A DNA stretch of 19,476 bases from Candidatus Helarchaeota archaeon (GTDB lineage Archaea; Asgardarchaeota; Lokiarchaeia; Helarchaeales; HEL-GB-A). Under the pieces are notes generated by a model. That model was not told where the DNA came from and made no database searches. It saw only the letters and a program-made list of their open reading frames with translations. This document shows positions 1 to 7,491 of this stretch, piece after piece. Position 1 is the first letter of the stretch; each line of letters begins with the position of its first letter. The translations under genes were made by a program, and so were the position numbers. The DNA is taken from positions 1-19,476 of the forward strand of contig JAEOSY010000574.1 of assembly GCA_016840125.1 (NCBI GenBank). Reading direction: 5' to 3'.

Positions 1-3
1 CTA

Positions 4-1302
4 ATGAACTTGGATCCGAAGGAAAATGAAATTAAACTTATTACATTGAATTTGAAATTAACCTCATTCATGAAAAATATAAGCACATTATTCGAAAAAG
101 TAATTAAAGAAGGTTTTTCAGATGGGGAATTTCAAGAAGACAAGGTTTTTGAAAAGTTTAAAGATGGAATTAAGGAAGTTTGGTTTAAGAATTTAATTAA
201 AGTGAAGAAAATTGAAGCAAAAATCGAAGAAGTAATGACTCACAAGGTTAGTGCGATAGCTGCTAAATTAGAAGGCAGGATTAAATCAGATTTACAGGGA
301 GATAAACGACCTGGACCGCCACGGGCTGCACCACCTTCAGCCAGTAAGCCAGCCCCGCCTCGTGCAGTTCCACCTTCAGCGAGTATTCCTGCACCACCGT
401 CAGCTCTTAAGTCTGCTCAACCCCAGGCGTCCTCCCTATCAGTTATTAGGGCAACGCCACCCGTAGCTGGAAAATCAGCCAAGTTAAATCCGAAGGTTAT
501 AGATGTTGAATCTGTAAAGAATATTATGCAGACTTCAGCTACACCAAATAATGATATACCCGATTTTGCGATATCTACGGGAGAAAGGGGGGTTACTACT
601 ACTGAAAAAAGCGCTAAGTTGAAAGAAACAGTTGAAGAAGTAATAAAGATAGTAGAATCTTCAATGGTTGATATGGATAAACTTTCCCCAGATTCACTCA
701 AGAATGCACTGCAACTTGTCTACCAATTACGAGAACTGGAAAAAATGGATACTAGTTCAGTTCAACCTGAGCAAGTCCGTCGCATGGCAGATCTAGCTGA
801 AGCGCTCAAAACTAACAAGAATATGCTCGTAATTCAAAAAGAAAAATTAGACCAACTCAAAACAAAGCTGAATGAACGAGCACTTTCGGCCTTGGATAGT
901 AGATTGGAGTTAATTGCAAAAATTTTTGATGATTTCATTCAAAAATTAGAAGCCGATATCTTAGAATTAACTGAAAAAGGGGAAAAAATACTGAAACATT
1001 ACGGAAAGAAGGGTGGAAAAGAATTTAGAGCTAGGCAAAAGATAAGAAAGGAAGGGAAAACCCTAGCGACGCATGTCGATATTATTGAGAGAATTGGGGA
1101 ACTTTCATTAGAAGTTTTCAATCAAGTTAAACAACTATATCTCGCATTCTTAAAAGCACGATCTGAGCGGAAAAATAAATTAATCAAGAATCTTAGTGAA
1201 AAAATAGCACATATTATTCAAGTTGAAAGGGTAGAATTTTTGAAGCAAACGAAAGATCCAAAGCTTAAAGCGAGTTTACACGAACTTTTTAATGTCAGAT
1301 AA
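4..1302 (+). CDS. Proline-rich, helical/coiled-coil protein of unknown function (5' end possibly outside window)
   Basis: I do not recognise a family. From the ATG at position 4 the protein has 432 residues. Residues 1-100 are charged and helical. Residues 103-156 form a low-complexity Pro/Ala/Ser linker with two near-perfect 13-residue repeats (105-117 and 118-130, pattern PPRAxPPSASxPA) and a partial third from 131. Residues 200-432 are again helical, very rich in Lys/Glu/Leu and coiled-coil-like. There is no signal peptide, membrane segment or catalytic motif, so a cytosolic scaffold or adaptor is likely. The reading frame is still open at the window edge (one extra codon, CTA), so the true start may lie upstream. 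The M24 peptidase follows 51 nt downstream on the same strand. The two repeats use different synonymous codons, so the duplication is not very recent. Polyproline stretches can bind profilin or SH3-like partners, but that is only a possibility here. Confidence 0.8.
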   Translation: MNLDPKENEIKLITLNLKLTSFMKNISTLFEKVIKEGFSDGEFQEDKVFEKFKDGIKEVWFKNLIKVKKIEAKIEEVMTHKVSAIAAKLEGRIKSDLQGDKRPGPPRAAPPSASKPAPPRAVPPSASIPAPPSALKSAQPQASSLSVIRATPPVAGKSAKLNPKVIDVESVKNIMQTSATPNNDIPDFAISTGERGVTTTEKSAKLKETVEEVIKIVESSMVDMDKLSPDSLKNALQLVYQLRELEKMDTSSVQPEQVRRMADLAEALKTNKNMLVIQKEKLDQLKTKLNERALSALDSRLELIAKIFDDFIQKLEADILELTEKGEKILKHYGKKGGKEFRARQKIRKEGKTLATHVDIIERIGELSLEVFNQVKQLYLAFLKARSERKNKLIKNLSEKIAHIIQVERVEFLKQTKDPKLKASLHELFNVR

Positions 1303-1353
1303 CACACTAGAATGACTCTTTCAAGTTTTAGGTTTAAAATTAGGTGATTTTAT

Positions 1354-2478
1354 TTGACCCGTATTGAAAAAATCAGAGCGGAAATGATTAAGCAGCAAAT
1401 TGATTGTATTATTCTATTTAATTCGCGAAATATATATTATTCCAGTAATACCGCACAATTTTCTATTTGCCTCATCCCACGGGATTCAGATCCAATCATG
1501 TTCATCAAACGGAATTTTGAGAGGGGAAAGAAAGAAAGCAAGATCAAAGATGTAGTCCATTTGAGGTCCACCAAGGATGTACTAGAAAAGATTAAAGATT
1601 TGAAATTAGATAAAAAACGTATTGGGATTGAAATGAATTTCTTACGGGTAAATCAATTTCTGAAATTGCAAAAAAGTTTGGATGCAGAGTTTGTAGATAT
1701 TAATCCGATATTTTCCAAACTTCGTATGATAAAAGATGCGGAGGAGATTAGGAGCATTAAAAAAGCCGCAAGGGCTGTGGTAAATGTTCAGAAAGTGTGT
1801 CGAGAAACTCTACGACCAGGTATCACTGAACTAGAGGTTGCGGCTGAAGTTGCTCGAGAAGCTAAAGTTAATGGATCTTGGCATCCTGCAACAAACTTAT
1901 ACTGGGATGCTAATGGGTTCGTTTTGGCTTCTGGGGAGAATTTATATACGCCAGGTGATTATCCGATACTATCAGGGGTGGGGGTAACAAATGCTACTCC
2001 TCGAAGTGCCTCAGATCGCGTTTTAAAAGAGGGGGACATATTTGTTTTGGATTTCGCCACGAATGTGGAAGGATACCACGCAGATCATGCTCGCACATAC
2101 TTCATTGGGAAACCTACAGAAAAATACAAGTCGCTTTATAGAATAGTACGAAATGCGTTAGCGGAAATTGAGGGGCAGACATTAGTTGATAAAGAAATAG
2201 GGGCTTTATTCAAGGAAATTAAACAAAAAATGGGGGAGTATCAAGATTTTTTTCAGGGCTTTAATGGATATCGGCAAGGGTTAGGGCATGGAGTTGGATT
2301 AGAACTGGATGAGCCACCCGGAATCGTAGAAAATAATCATCAAAAATTTCAAGAAGGAATGGTAATAGCCTTCGAGCCTAAATTAATTATTCCAGGATGG
2401 GGAGCAATTGACTTCGAAGATACAGTTCATATTCAATCAGATTCTACGGAAGTCCTCACGAATAGCCCTTTTCTATAA
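1354..2478 (+). CDS. M24 family metallopeptidase, Xaa-Pro aminopeptidase/prolidase-like
   Basis: Cytosolic metallopeptidase expected to remove N-terminal residues from Xaa-Pro peptides. The 374-residue length fits the prolidase/aminopeptidase P branch: a creatinase-like N-terminal domain (about 1-125) and a pita-bread catalytic domain (about 130-370). All five dinuclear-metal ligands of the M24 family can be placed: Asp233 (VLDF), Asp244 (YHADHART), His312 (GLGHGVG), Glu341 (AFEPK) and Glu355 (DFEDTV). The HADHA context replaces the commoner D-x-T/S around the second Asp. The start is TTG at 1354, preceded by the Shine-Dalgarno-like taggtgat at 1341-1348. The sequence MTRIEKIRAEM matches the usual family N-terminus, so the in-frame ATG at 1384 is less likely. 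Substrate cannot be fixed from sequence. Other M24 activities, such as creatinase-like or catalytically altered paralogues, are possible but less likely with intact ligands. Confidence 0.92.
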   Translation: MTRIEKIRAEMIKQQIDCIILFNSRNIYYSSNTAQFSICLIPRDSDPIMFIKRNFERGKKESKIKDVVHLRSTKDVLEKIKDLKLDKKRIGIEMNFLRVNQFLKLQKSLDAEFVDINPIFSKLRMIKDAEEIRSIKKAARAVVNVQKVCRETLRPGITELEVAAEVAREAKVNGSWHPATNLYWDANGFVLASGENLYTPGDYPILSGVGVTNATPRSASDRVLKEGDIFVLDFATNVEGYHADHARTYFIGKPTEKYKSLYRIVRNALAEIEGQTLVDKEIGALFKEIKQKMGEYQDFFQGFNGYRQGLGHGVGLELDEPPGIVENNHQKFQEGMVIAFEPKLIIPGWGAIDFEDTVHIQSDSTEVLTNSPFL

Positions 2479-2490
2479 TTTTTAACAAAA

Positions 2491-2498
2491 CTTTTTCT
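2491..2498 (+). terminator. Oligo-T tract after the M24 peptidase gene
   Basis: A ctttttct tract, with a second T5 run at 2479-2483, directly follows the stop codon of the peptidase gene. Archaeal RNA polymerase terminates at oligo-T on the non-template strand without needing a hairpin. The convergent zinc-ribbon gene ends at 2506, so the tract lies between two gene ends. Confidence 0.45.
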
Positions 2499-2505
2499 AA
2501 AAGCG

Positions 2506-2739
2506 TTAAATTGCCGTAGCATAGTAGTTTAATCGTAAGGGAGTATTGCAGGTTTGACATTTAGCTCGATAATCTACCACAGTAACGGTATATTTTTGTT
2601 TACAAGTCTTACATATCACAACAATTTTTAGAGGAGAATTACACTTAGAGCAAGTTTCAGGTATTACGAAACTAGACCAAGAATAGGTTTTACAATTTTC
2701 ACAATATTTTTCAAATTGATTCGGTATTGTTCGAGGCAT
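2506..2739 (-). CDS. Small tandem zinc-ribbon protein
   Basis: A 77-residue protein with four CxxC knuckles in two pairs: Cys13/Cys16 with Cys30/Cys33, and Cys43/Cys46 with Cys61/Cys64. Each pair has the spacing of a treble-clef or rubredoxin-like zinc ribbon, and both second knuckles are followed by a Pro-Leu (NSPLKI, NTPLRL). The two halves look like an internal duplication. The protein is otherwise basic and polar, with no membrane segment. Such proteins bind nucleic acid or proteins in archaea, but no specific function can be given. It is convergent with the peptidase gene and divergent from the surface-protein gene. The ATG at 2737-2739 lies about 25-30 nt from a TATA-like element at 2764-2773, which suggests a leaderless transcript; only a weak purine stretch precedes the start. 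Confidence 0.82.
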   Translation of the reverse strand: MPRTIPNQFEKYCENCKTYSWSSFVIPETCSKCNSPLKIVVICKTCKQKYTVTVVDYRAKCQTCNTPLRLNYYATAI

Positions 2740-2763
2740 TAGATTATTATCTTTCTTTGCAGT

Positions 2764-2773
2764 TATTTAAATG
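2764..2773 (-). promoter_or_regulatory. TATA-box-like element for the zinc-ribbon gene
   Basis: On the minus strand this reads catttaaata. It is centred about 30 nt upstream of the ATG at 2739, which would place transcription start within a few nucleotides of the start codon (leaderless). Confidence 0.45.
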
Positions 2774-2850
2774 CTTTTAGTTGGAAGAAATAGGGATGAT
2801 ACTTTTGGAAAGAGGCGGAATCTAGAGGTTATTAATCGGAAAATTTCAAA

Positions 2851-2894
2851 AAATAATCGGACCTAATGCTTTTCACAAAATAAACGGACCTAAT
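2851..2894 (+). repeat. 17-bp direct repeat upstream of the surface-protein gene (candidate regulator site)
   Basis: Two copies, 2851-2867 and 2878-2894, differ at one base (aaataatcggacctaat and aaataaacggacctaat) and start 27 bp apart. The second copy ends 3 bp before a TATA-like element. A shortened third match (taatcgga) occurs at 2833-2840. The position directly upstream of the core promoter suits an activator-binding site. The other content of the 209-bp gap 2740-2948 is the two core promoters; I see no gene there. Confidence 0.5.
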
Positions 2895-2897
2895 TCG

Positions 2898-2907
2898 ATT
2901 AAATACT
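2898..2907 (+). promoter_or_regulatory. TATA-box-like element of the surface-protein gene
   Basis: The sequence attaaatact sits 46 nt upstream of the ATG at 2949, predicting transcription start near 2929 and a short leader that contains the Shine-Dalgarno gaaggag (2933-2939). The T9 run at 2919-2927 then lies in the easily melted region just before the start site. Confidence 0.5.
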
Positions 2908-2948
2908 CCAAACTATTATTTTTTTTTAAACTGAAGGAGTTTTATTAC

Positions 2949-5900
2949 ATGAGAATGCGAACGGTCTGGAGCGTCTTTTTACTTTTAGTGATAATTAATT
3001 CAGCTGGATTATTCTTGTTCACTTTTATTAGAAATGTAAATCCAACGATACCTCAAATACATGAAGAGATCGATGATCAAAATTCATTTCTAAGAATAAA
3101 CGATGTTTCTAACCTAAGTCAGGGATCTTATGGAGCGAAATTCTATGCAACAAATGATACTTTTATACTTGAGACAGGGCTGGGAGTAAACGAATGGTAT
3201 GGATTTTATTTAGATTGTAATGGAAGTTATAATTATGATCTCGTAATTCAGCAGGATGGGACTGATTTTCATTCCTCGACCATGGGAACCGGACAAGATG
3301 ATTGGGTATTGTGGTATCCTGGAGGGGACTATAATTGGTCTGCAATAATCACCTACTCGTCTGGGGGGAACGCTACGTATCAATATCATTTCATGAATAG
3401 CACAACAAGAGCGTTGGGACCTGGATCCTTTACTCGTTGGTTCGCTGGAAATGGTGAGCTACTCAGATTTAATGTTCCCTCATCAGGTAGCCATTACATG
3501 AAACTTTATAATTCCTCAGGGATAAGAGCGAGGCTCTATGGGCCCGGATTACCGGGTTCGAAGAGGGATGCAAGTTATGTTGGGCAAATGGAACTCACTG
3601 CGTTGAATGATTCCACTTATGTGGATACTGTTTGGGTGGGTGCATCGGGATGGCATACAATCCTCATAAATCGAATAGACAATTCCACGTCATACCGAAA
3701 TTATACATTAGAATTTTGTAATGATCCCTGGGCTCCGAGCTCCTTTGGTCTCGTCTCACCAACCGAGGCGGTGACCGACCAAACCCCTCCGGTCATTGGG
3801 GAATTCTGGGAAACAGGTATTGGAGTGGATGTTTCAACCGTCGAATATGCGTATGCTACAGATGGAAATTTGAGTCCTACGAACTGGACAGCCGTAGATG
3901 GGGTCTTCAGAGATGCAGCCTGCACTATTCCAGCCCAAGATTATGATAGTGGGCAGCTCTACTGTAGAGTTAATGCAGTCCCTTTCAATCAAGTATCCGA
4001 TACGAATAATACCATCCGTTTCCGAGCCCGTGATAGGTTGAATTATCAAGGAACACAAACTCCCGCCCGTATCATTGTAATTGATACACTCTATTCAGTT
4101 AGCCAAAACGATTATGGGATGAACCAATTGACGCACGGAAATGATACCTACCTTTTGAATCCACAACCGTTACCAACGGGGTGGGGTTATGGCTTCTATC
4201 TCGGGATCAACGGAACACAAGACTATGATTTGATGCTCCGACATCAATATATTGATTGGAGGTTATCTTCGAGTGCTGCGGGGGAGGATGAGTGGATAGT
4301 TTGGTATCCGGGTAGTACTTATACCTATACAGCTGAGGTTCGCTATGTTTCTGGTCCAAATGCAACCTATCAATACCAATTTCTCAATACCACATTTATA
4401 ACGCCGTCAGGCTGGCACCACCGCACCTTCAATGGCAGGGGGGAGGTGTTACAAGTCAACCTCGCTAGTTTTGGTGATTATGCTTTAAAGCTCAATAATT
4501 CTTCTGGAATACGAGCACAGGTTTTTGGACCCGCTAGTTCCGGAATGGCGTGGTACGCAAGTGGTATTGGACCAACTGCAGAACTAAATGCTTCAGATAA
4601 CTCGTTGTATACCACAACTTTCACAGGTTCAGGGACATATCTAATTCTCATCAACCGTGAAGATGATAATATTAATGGAACTTATTCATTATTTATCGAA
4701 AGAGATATCGAGAATCCACAGAATTTTACTCTGATTGAACCCCTTCCTTTTACTTACAACCAAACGCCCACGGTCATTTGTGAATTTATGGAGGATGCCT
4801 CGGGGGTTGATCTCTCATCTGTGATGTACGCGTATAGTACGTGGGGAGATCTATTTCCTAGTAATTGGGGACCTGTAGATGGGGTCTTCATCGATCCGAA
4901 CTGTACAATTCCTGCTCAAGATGGAACGGAGGGCACTATGTACATTAAAGTTGATGCTGTAGCCTTCAACCAAGCATCGTCGGTGAATAACACGATTCGA
5001 TTTGGTGTATATGATCTTGTTGGAAACGCTGGAATTCAATCCCCCGCTTTCAGAATAGGCATTGAGGAGATTTTTTCTGTGAATGTAAGTGACTATGGAA
5101 GTAATCCACTCACATTTGGTAACGATACATATCTTTTGAATCCGCGGCCGCTCCCAACAGGTCAGCATTATGGGTTCTTTATCCACCCAAATGCATCAGA
5201 TAACTTTGATCTAATGATGCGGCGTAATAACTCCAATTGGGGAGTGTCATGGGCGGGTGTAGGCGAAGATAACTGGGCGGTTTGGTACTCTGCGAACAGC
5301 TATAATTACAATGCAGAAGTTCTCTTCGTTTCAGGTCTAAATGAAACGTATCAATATACTTTCCTAAATATTTCCACAATATCGACTAGCGCAGGATGGC
5401 AGGTTCGTTCATTTTCGGGTAAAGGGGAACTCTTAGAGGTTTCACTTGTCAGTGGGAAAACCTATGCTTTTAGACTAACGAATTCAGCTAATATACGGGT
5501 TAGAATCCAAAGTGCCCCTGGAGGTCCAGATTTCATTCGGACTGCAACAATAGGAGCTCCAGCTGCTGATCTTTATGCACCAGATAATGGAGGTTATGCT
5601 GCCGTTTTTACTGCCCCTTCCAATGGAACCTACGCCATTTTAGTCAATCTGGAAAATGATGACTTCAATAAAACCTATACTCTCCACATAGATGAAGACA
5701 ACTCACCACCTACATCCTTTTCAATCCACTCCCCCACGGATTGGGTCAATAATCAAACGCCAGCCGTCGTTTGTGAGTTCCTAGAGCCAATGGGATCAGG
5801 GATTGGGATTGGAATGGTTGAATATGCTTATGCAACAGATGGAAGTTTAACCCCAACAAACTGGACTGCCGTGGATGGGGTGTTTCTCGATTCAGACTGC

Positions 5901-7484
5901 ACAATTCCCGCTGCAGAACACGCTTTTGGCTGGTTATATGCGAAAGTCAATGCAGTTCCGTTTGGACAGGATTCGGATACAGATAATACAATTCGCTTCC
6001 GTGCGGTGGACGCAGCGGGAAACCTCGGTACGCAGGCAAATGCCACAATAATTAAAATAGATACACGTGGGCCGCGTTTCTTCAATATTGATGAACCCTC
6101 GGATTGGGTAACCAATCAAACACCAAGAGTGAGCTTTGCTTTTAATGAAGTTTTAGATGGGTTAAATGTTTCAACAGTCGAGTATTCCTATTCTACTGAT
6201 GGGAATCAGACATGGTCAGCGTGGGCACCAGTCGATGGAGTATATAATGACTCGGGATACTCCATGCCTGCAGTAGATGGGGAAGTTGGTTGGGCATGGG
6301 CGGAAATTCTTGTAGTCCCGTTCAATCAGGAGTCTGAAACTCAAAATACGATTCGATTTCGAGTAATGGATCTCGCGGGTAACCTTGGAACAAGTACTAA
6401 TTTCACGATAAAGATTGATTCTACTATACCATTAATCAATGTACAGGATTCAAACGGGACATATATCAATTCTCGACCTACTATGAATGTAGATTTCTCT
6501 GACGCTTATTCCTTAGATTCTGCTTATTATAGGATTGATTCATTTAGCCCTAATGGAACCAATACTACTGGTTGGTATCCAATTTTTGTGAATTTAGATT
6601 TTGTGTCTTCATTTGGAAATGATTTTATAATGTCGCTTATGCTTTGGCTCAATTTGAGTGAGGGGATTCACACTGTTTACTTTAAAGTCTGGGATGATGC
6701 CGGAAATGTAAATGATAATCCTTCAAATTCTTGGCAATTCATTAAAGATACAATTAAACCTAACATCACAGAAGTAATAACTCTACCTGTGAGTCCAGTA
6801 CGGGGAGATACTGTCAACATCAGCATTACGGTAAATGATTCAAGTACTATTGAATTTGCTACAATCTACTTTGATCTTGGTAAAGGGTGGGAAGTTGCGA
6901 ACATGACATCTTCGGGAAATAAATTTGAGCAACTAATTCCCACGGATGCCTCTTCAATCCAATTGAAATACTATATTATCATTAATGACACAGCGGGAAA
7001 CCAACTTGAACATGGCACCAGCTTACTCCCATTCTTGATTGGATTTTCAGATGTATCGACAGGGGGCGGAAACTGGTATATTTATGCAATAATTATTGGC
7101 GCGATTGCCGCTGTGGCGGTAACTTTGCTCGTTTTAAGAAGTCGTAAACCTAGTCCTACCATTGAACCACCCTCGAAATGGGCACCCCCGAAACAAGTTG
7201 GAGGTCGAAGCGTAGATGAGATGATCACACATCTAAGAACAAGTGAAATCACAATTGAAGCCATACCAAGCTTACAGGATGCCGAATTAAATCATTTATT
7301 GAAGGAAGCAATGCAATCTCTTTCATCAGAAGACCTCCAACTTTTGCAAAGTAATGAATTCAATGAGTTAACTAATGAAGAAAAGGAAGAAATACTAACA
7401 GATATGGTGCTTCTATCCAAATCAGAAAAACAAGAGCTTGCGGCCAGGTTGAAGGAATTGAGCGATGAATTAGGGAATAACTAG
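2949..7484 (+). CDS. Giant modular surface protein: PPC-like and Ig-like repeats, C-terminal membrane anchor, cytosolic tail
   Basis: A 1511-residue cell-surface protein. The N-terminal hydrophobic stretch (about 6-27) is a signal peptide or signal anchor. The extracellular part alternates two modules. The first is a PPC-like beta domain (starting near 50, 382 and 709; shared pattern DYG-x-N-x-L-T-x-GNDTYLLNP). The second is an Ig-like domain of about 115 residues (near 265-381, 592-708, 924-1038, 1043-1160; shared pattern NQTPxV, then SNW/TNW-x-x-VDGVF, then NNTIRF-x-x-x-D), followed by two more divergent Ig-like units to about 1360. N-x-S/T sequons are very frequent, as expected for an archaeal glycoprotein. 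A transmembrane helix at 1376-1396 ends in RSRK, and a 115-residue charged helical tail faces the cytosol. The first Ig module is linked to the second PPC unit without a gap, pointing to duplication of a PPC+Ig pair. Start: ATG with gaaggag at 2933-2939. Roles could be S-layer, adhesion or signalling; none can be chosen. Confidence 0.9.
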   Translation: MRMRTVWSVFLLLVIINSAGLFLFTFIRNVNPTIPQIHEEIDDQNSFLRINDVSNLSQGSYGAKFYATNDTFILETGLGVNEWYGFYLDCNGSYNYDLVIQQDGTDFHSSTMGTGQDDWVLWYPGGDYNWSAIITYSSGGNATYQYHFMNSTTRALGPGSFTRWFAGNGELLRFNVPSSGSHYMKLYNSSGIRARLYGPGLPGSKRDASYVGQMELTALNDSTYVDTVWVGASGWHTILINRIDNSTSYRNYTLEFCNDPWAPSSFGLVSPTEAVTDQTPPVIGEFWETGIGVDVSTVEYAYATDGNLSPTNWTAVDGVFRDAACTIPAQDYDSGQLYCRVNAVPFNQVSDTNNTIRFRARDRLNYQGTQTPARIIVIDTLYSVSQNDYGMNQLTHGNDTYLLNPQPLPTGWGYGFYLGINGTQDYDLMLRHQYIDWRLSSSAAGEDEWIVWYPGSTYTYTAEVRYVSGPNATYQYQFLNTTFITPSGWHHRTFNGRGEVLQVNLASFGDYALKLNNSSGIRAQVFGPASSGMAWYASGIGPTAELNASDNSLYTTTFTGSGTYLILINREDDNINGTYSLFIERDIENPQNFTLIEPLPFTYNQTPTVICEFMEDASGVDLSSVMYAYSTWGDLFPSNWGPVDGVFIDPNCTIPAQDGTEGTMYIKVDAVAFNQASSVNNTIRFGVYDLVGNAGIQSPAFRIGIEEIFSVNVSDYGSNPLTFGNDTYLLNPRPLPTGQHYGFFIHPNASDNFDLMMRRNNSNWGVSWAGVGEDNWAVWYSANSYNYNAEVLFVSGLNETYQYTFLNISTISTSAGWQVRSFSGKGELLEVSLVSGKTYAFRLTNSANIRVRIQSAPGGPDFIRTATIGAPAADLYAPDNGGYAAVFTAPSNGTYAILVNLENDDFNKTYTLHIDEDNSPPTSFSIHSPTDWVNNQTPAVVCEFLEPMGSGIGIGMVEYAYATDGSLTPTNWTAVDGVFLDSDCTIPAAEHAFGWLYAKVNAVPFGQDSDTDNTIRFRAVDAAGNLGTQANATIIKIDTRGPRFFNIDEPSDWVTNQTPRVSFAFNEVLDGLNVSTVEYSYSTDGNQTWSAWAPVDGVYNDSGYSMPAVDGEVGWAWAEILVVPFNQESETQNTIRFRVMDLAGNLGTSTNFTIKIDSTIPLINVQDSNGTYINSRPTMNVDFSDAYSLDSAYYRIDSFSPNGTNTTGWYPIFVNLDFVSSFGNDFIMSLMLWLNLSEGIHTVYFKVWDDAGNVNDNPSNSWQFIKDTIKPNITEVITLPVSPVRGDTVNISITVNDSSTIEFATIYFDLGKGWEVANMTSSGNKFEQLIPTDASSIQLKYYIIINDTAGNQLEHGTSLLPFLIGFSDVSTGGGNWYIYAIIIGAIAAVAVTLLVLRSRKPSPTIEPPSKWAPPKQVGGRSVDEMITHLRTSEITIEAIPSLQDAELNHLLKEAMQSLSSEDLQLLQSNEFNELTNEEKEEILTDMVLLSKSEKQELAARLKELSDELGNN

Positions 7485-7491
7485 TTCCCGC

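Noticed and set aside
417..701. Open frame of 94 codons antisense to the proline-rich protein gene
   Set aside because: It lies wholly within a well-formed gene on the other strand, covering its Pro/Ser linker. It has no Shine-Dalgarno or TATA box, and its product has low-complexity Ser/Thr/Ile composition.
2851..2894. Possible CRISPR array
   Set aside because: Only two copies of a 17-bp repeat with a 10-bp gap, no further units and no cas genes nearby; a promoter-proximal regulatory repeat fits better.
2919..2927. T9 run as a terminator for an upstream transcript
   Set aside because: No plus-strand gene precedes it closely (the nearest, the M24 peptidase, ends at 2478). It lies between the TATA box and the predicted start site of the surface gene, where an easily melted tract is expected.
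3163..6119. Several antisense open frames within the surface-protein gene
   Set aside because: They recur at equivalent positions in the repeated modules and so are by-products of the repeat codon pattern. None has a start signal or a recognisable product.
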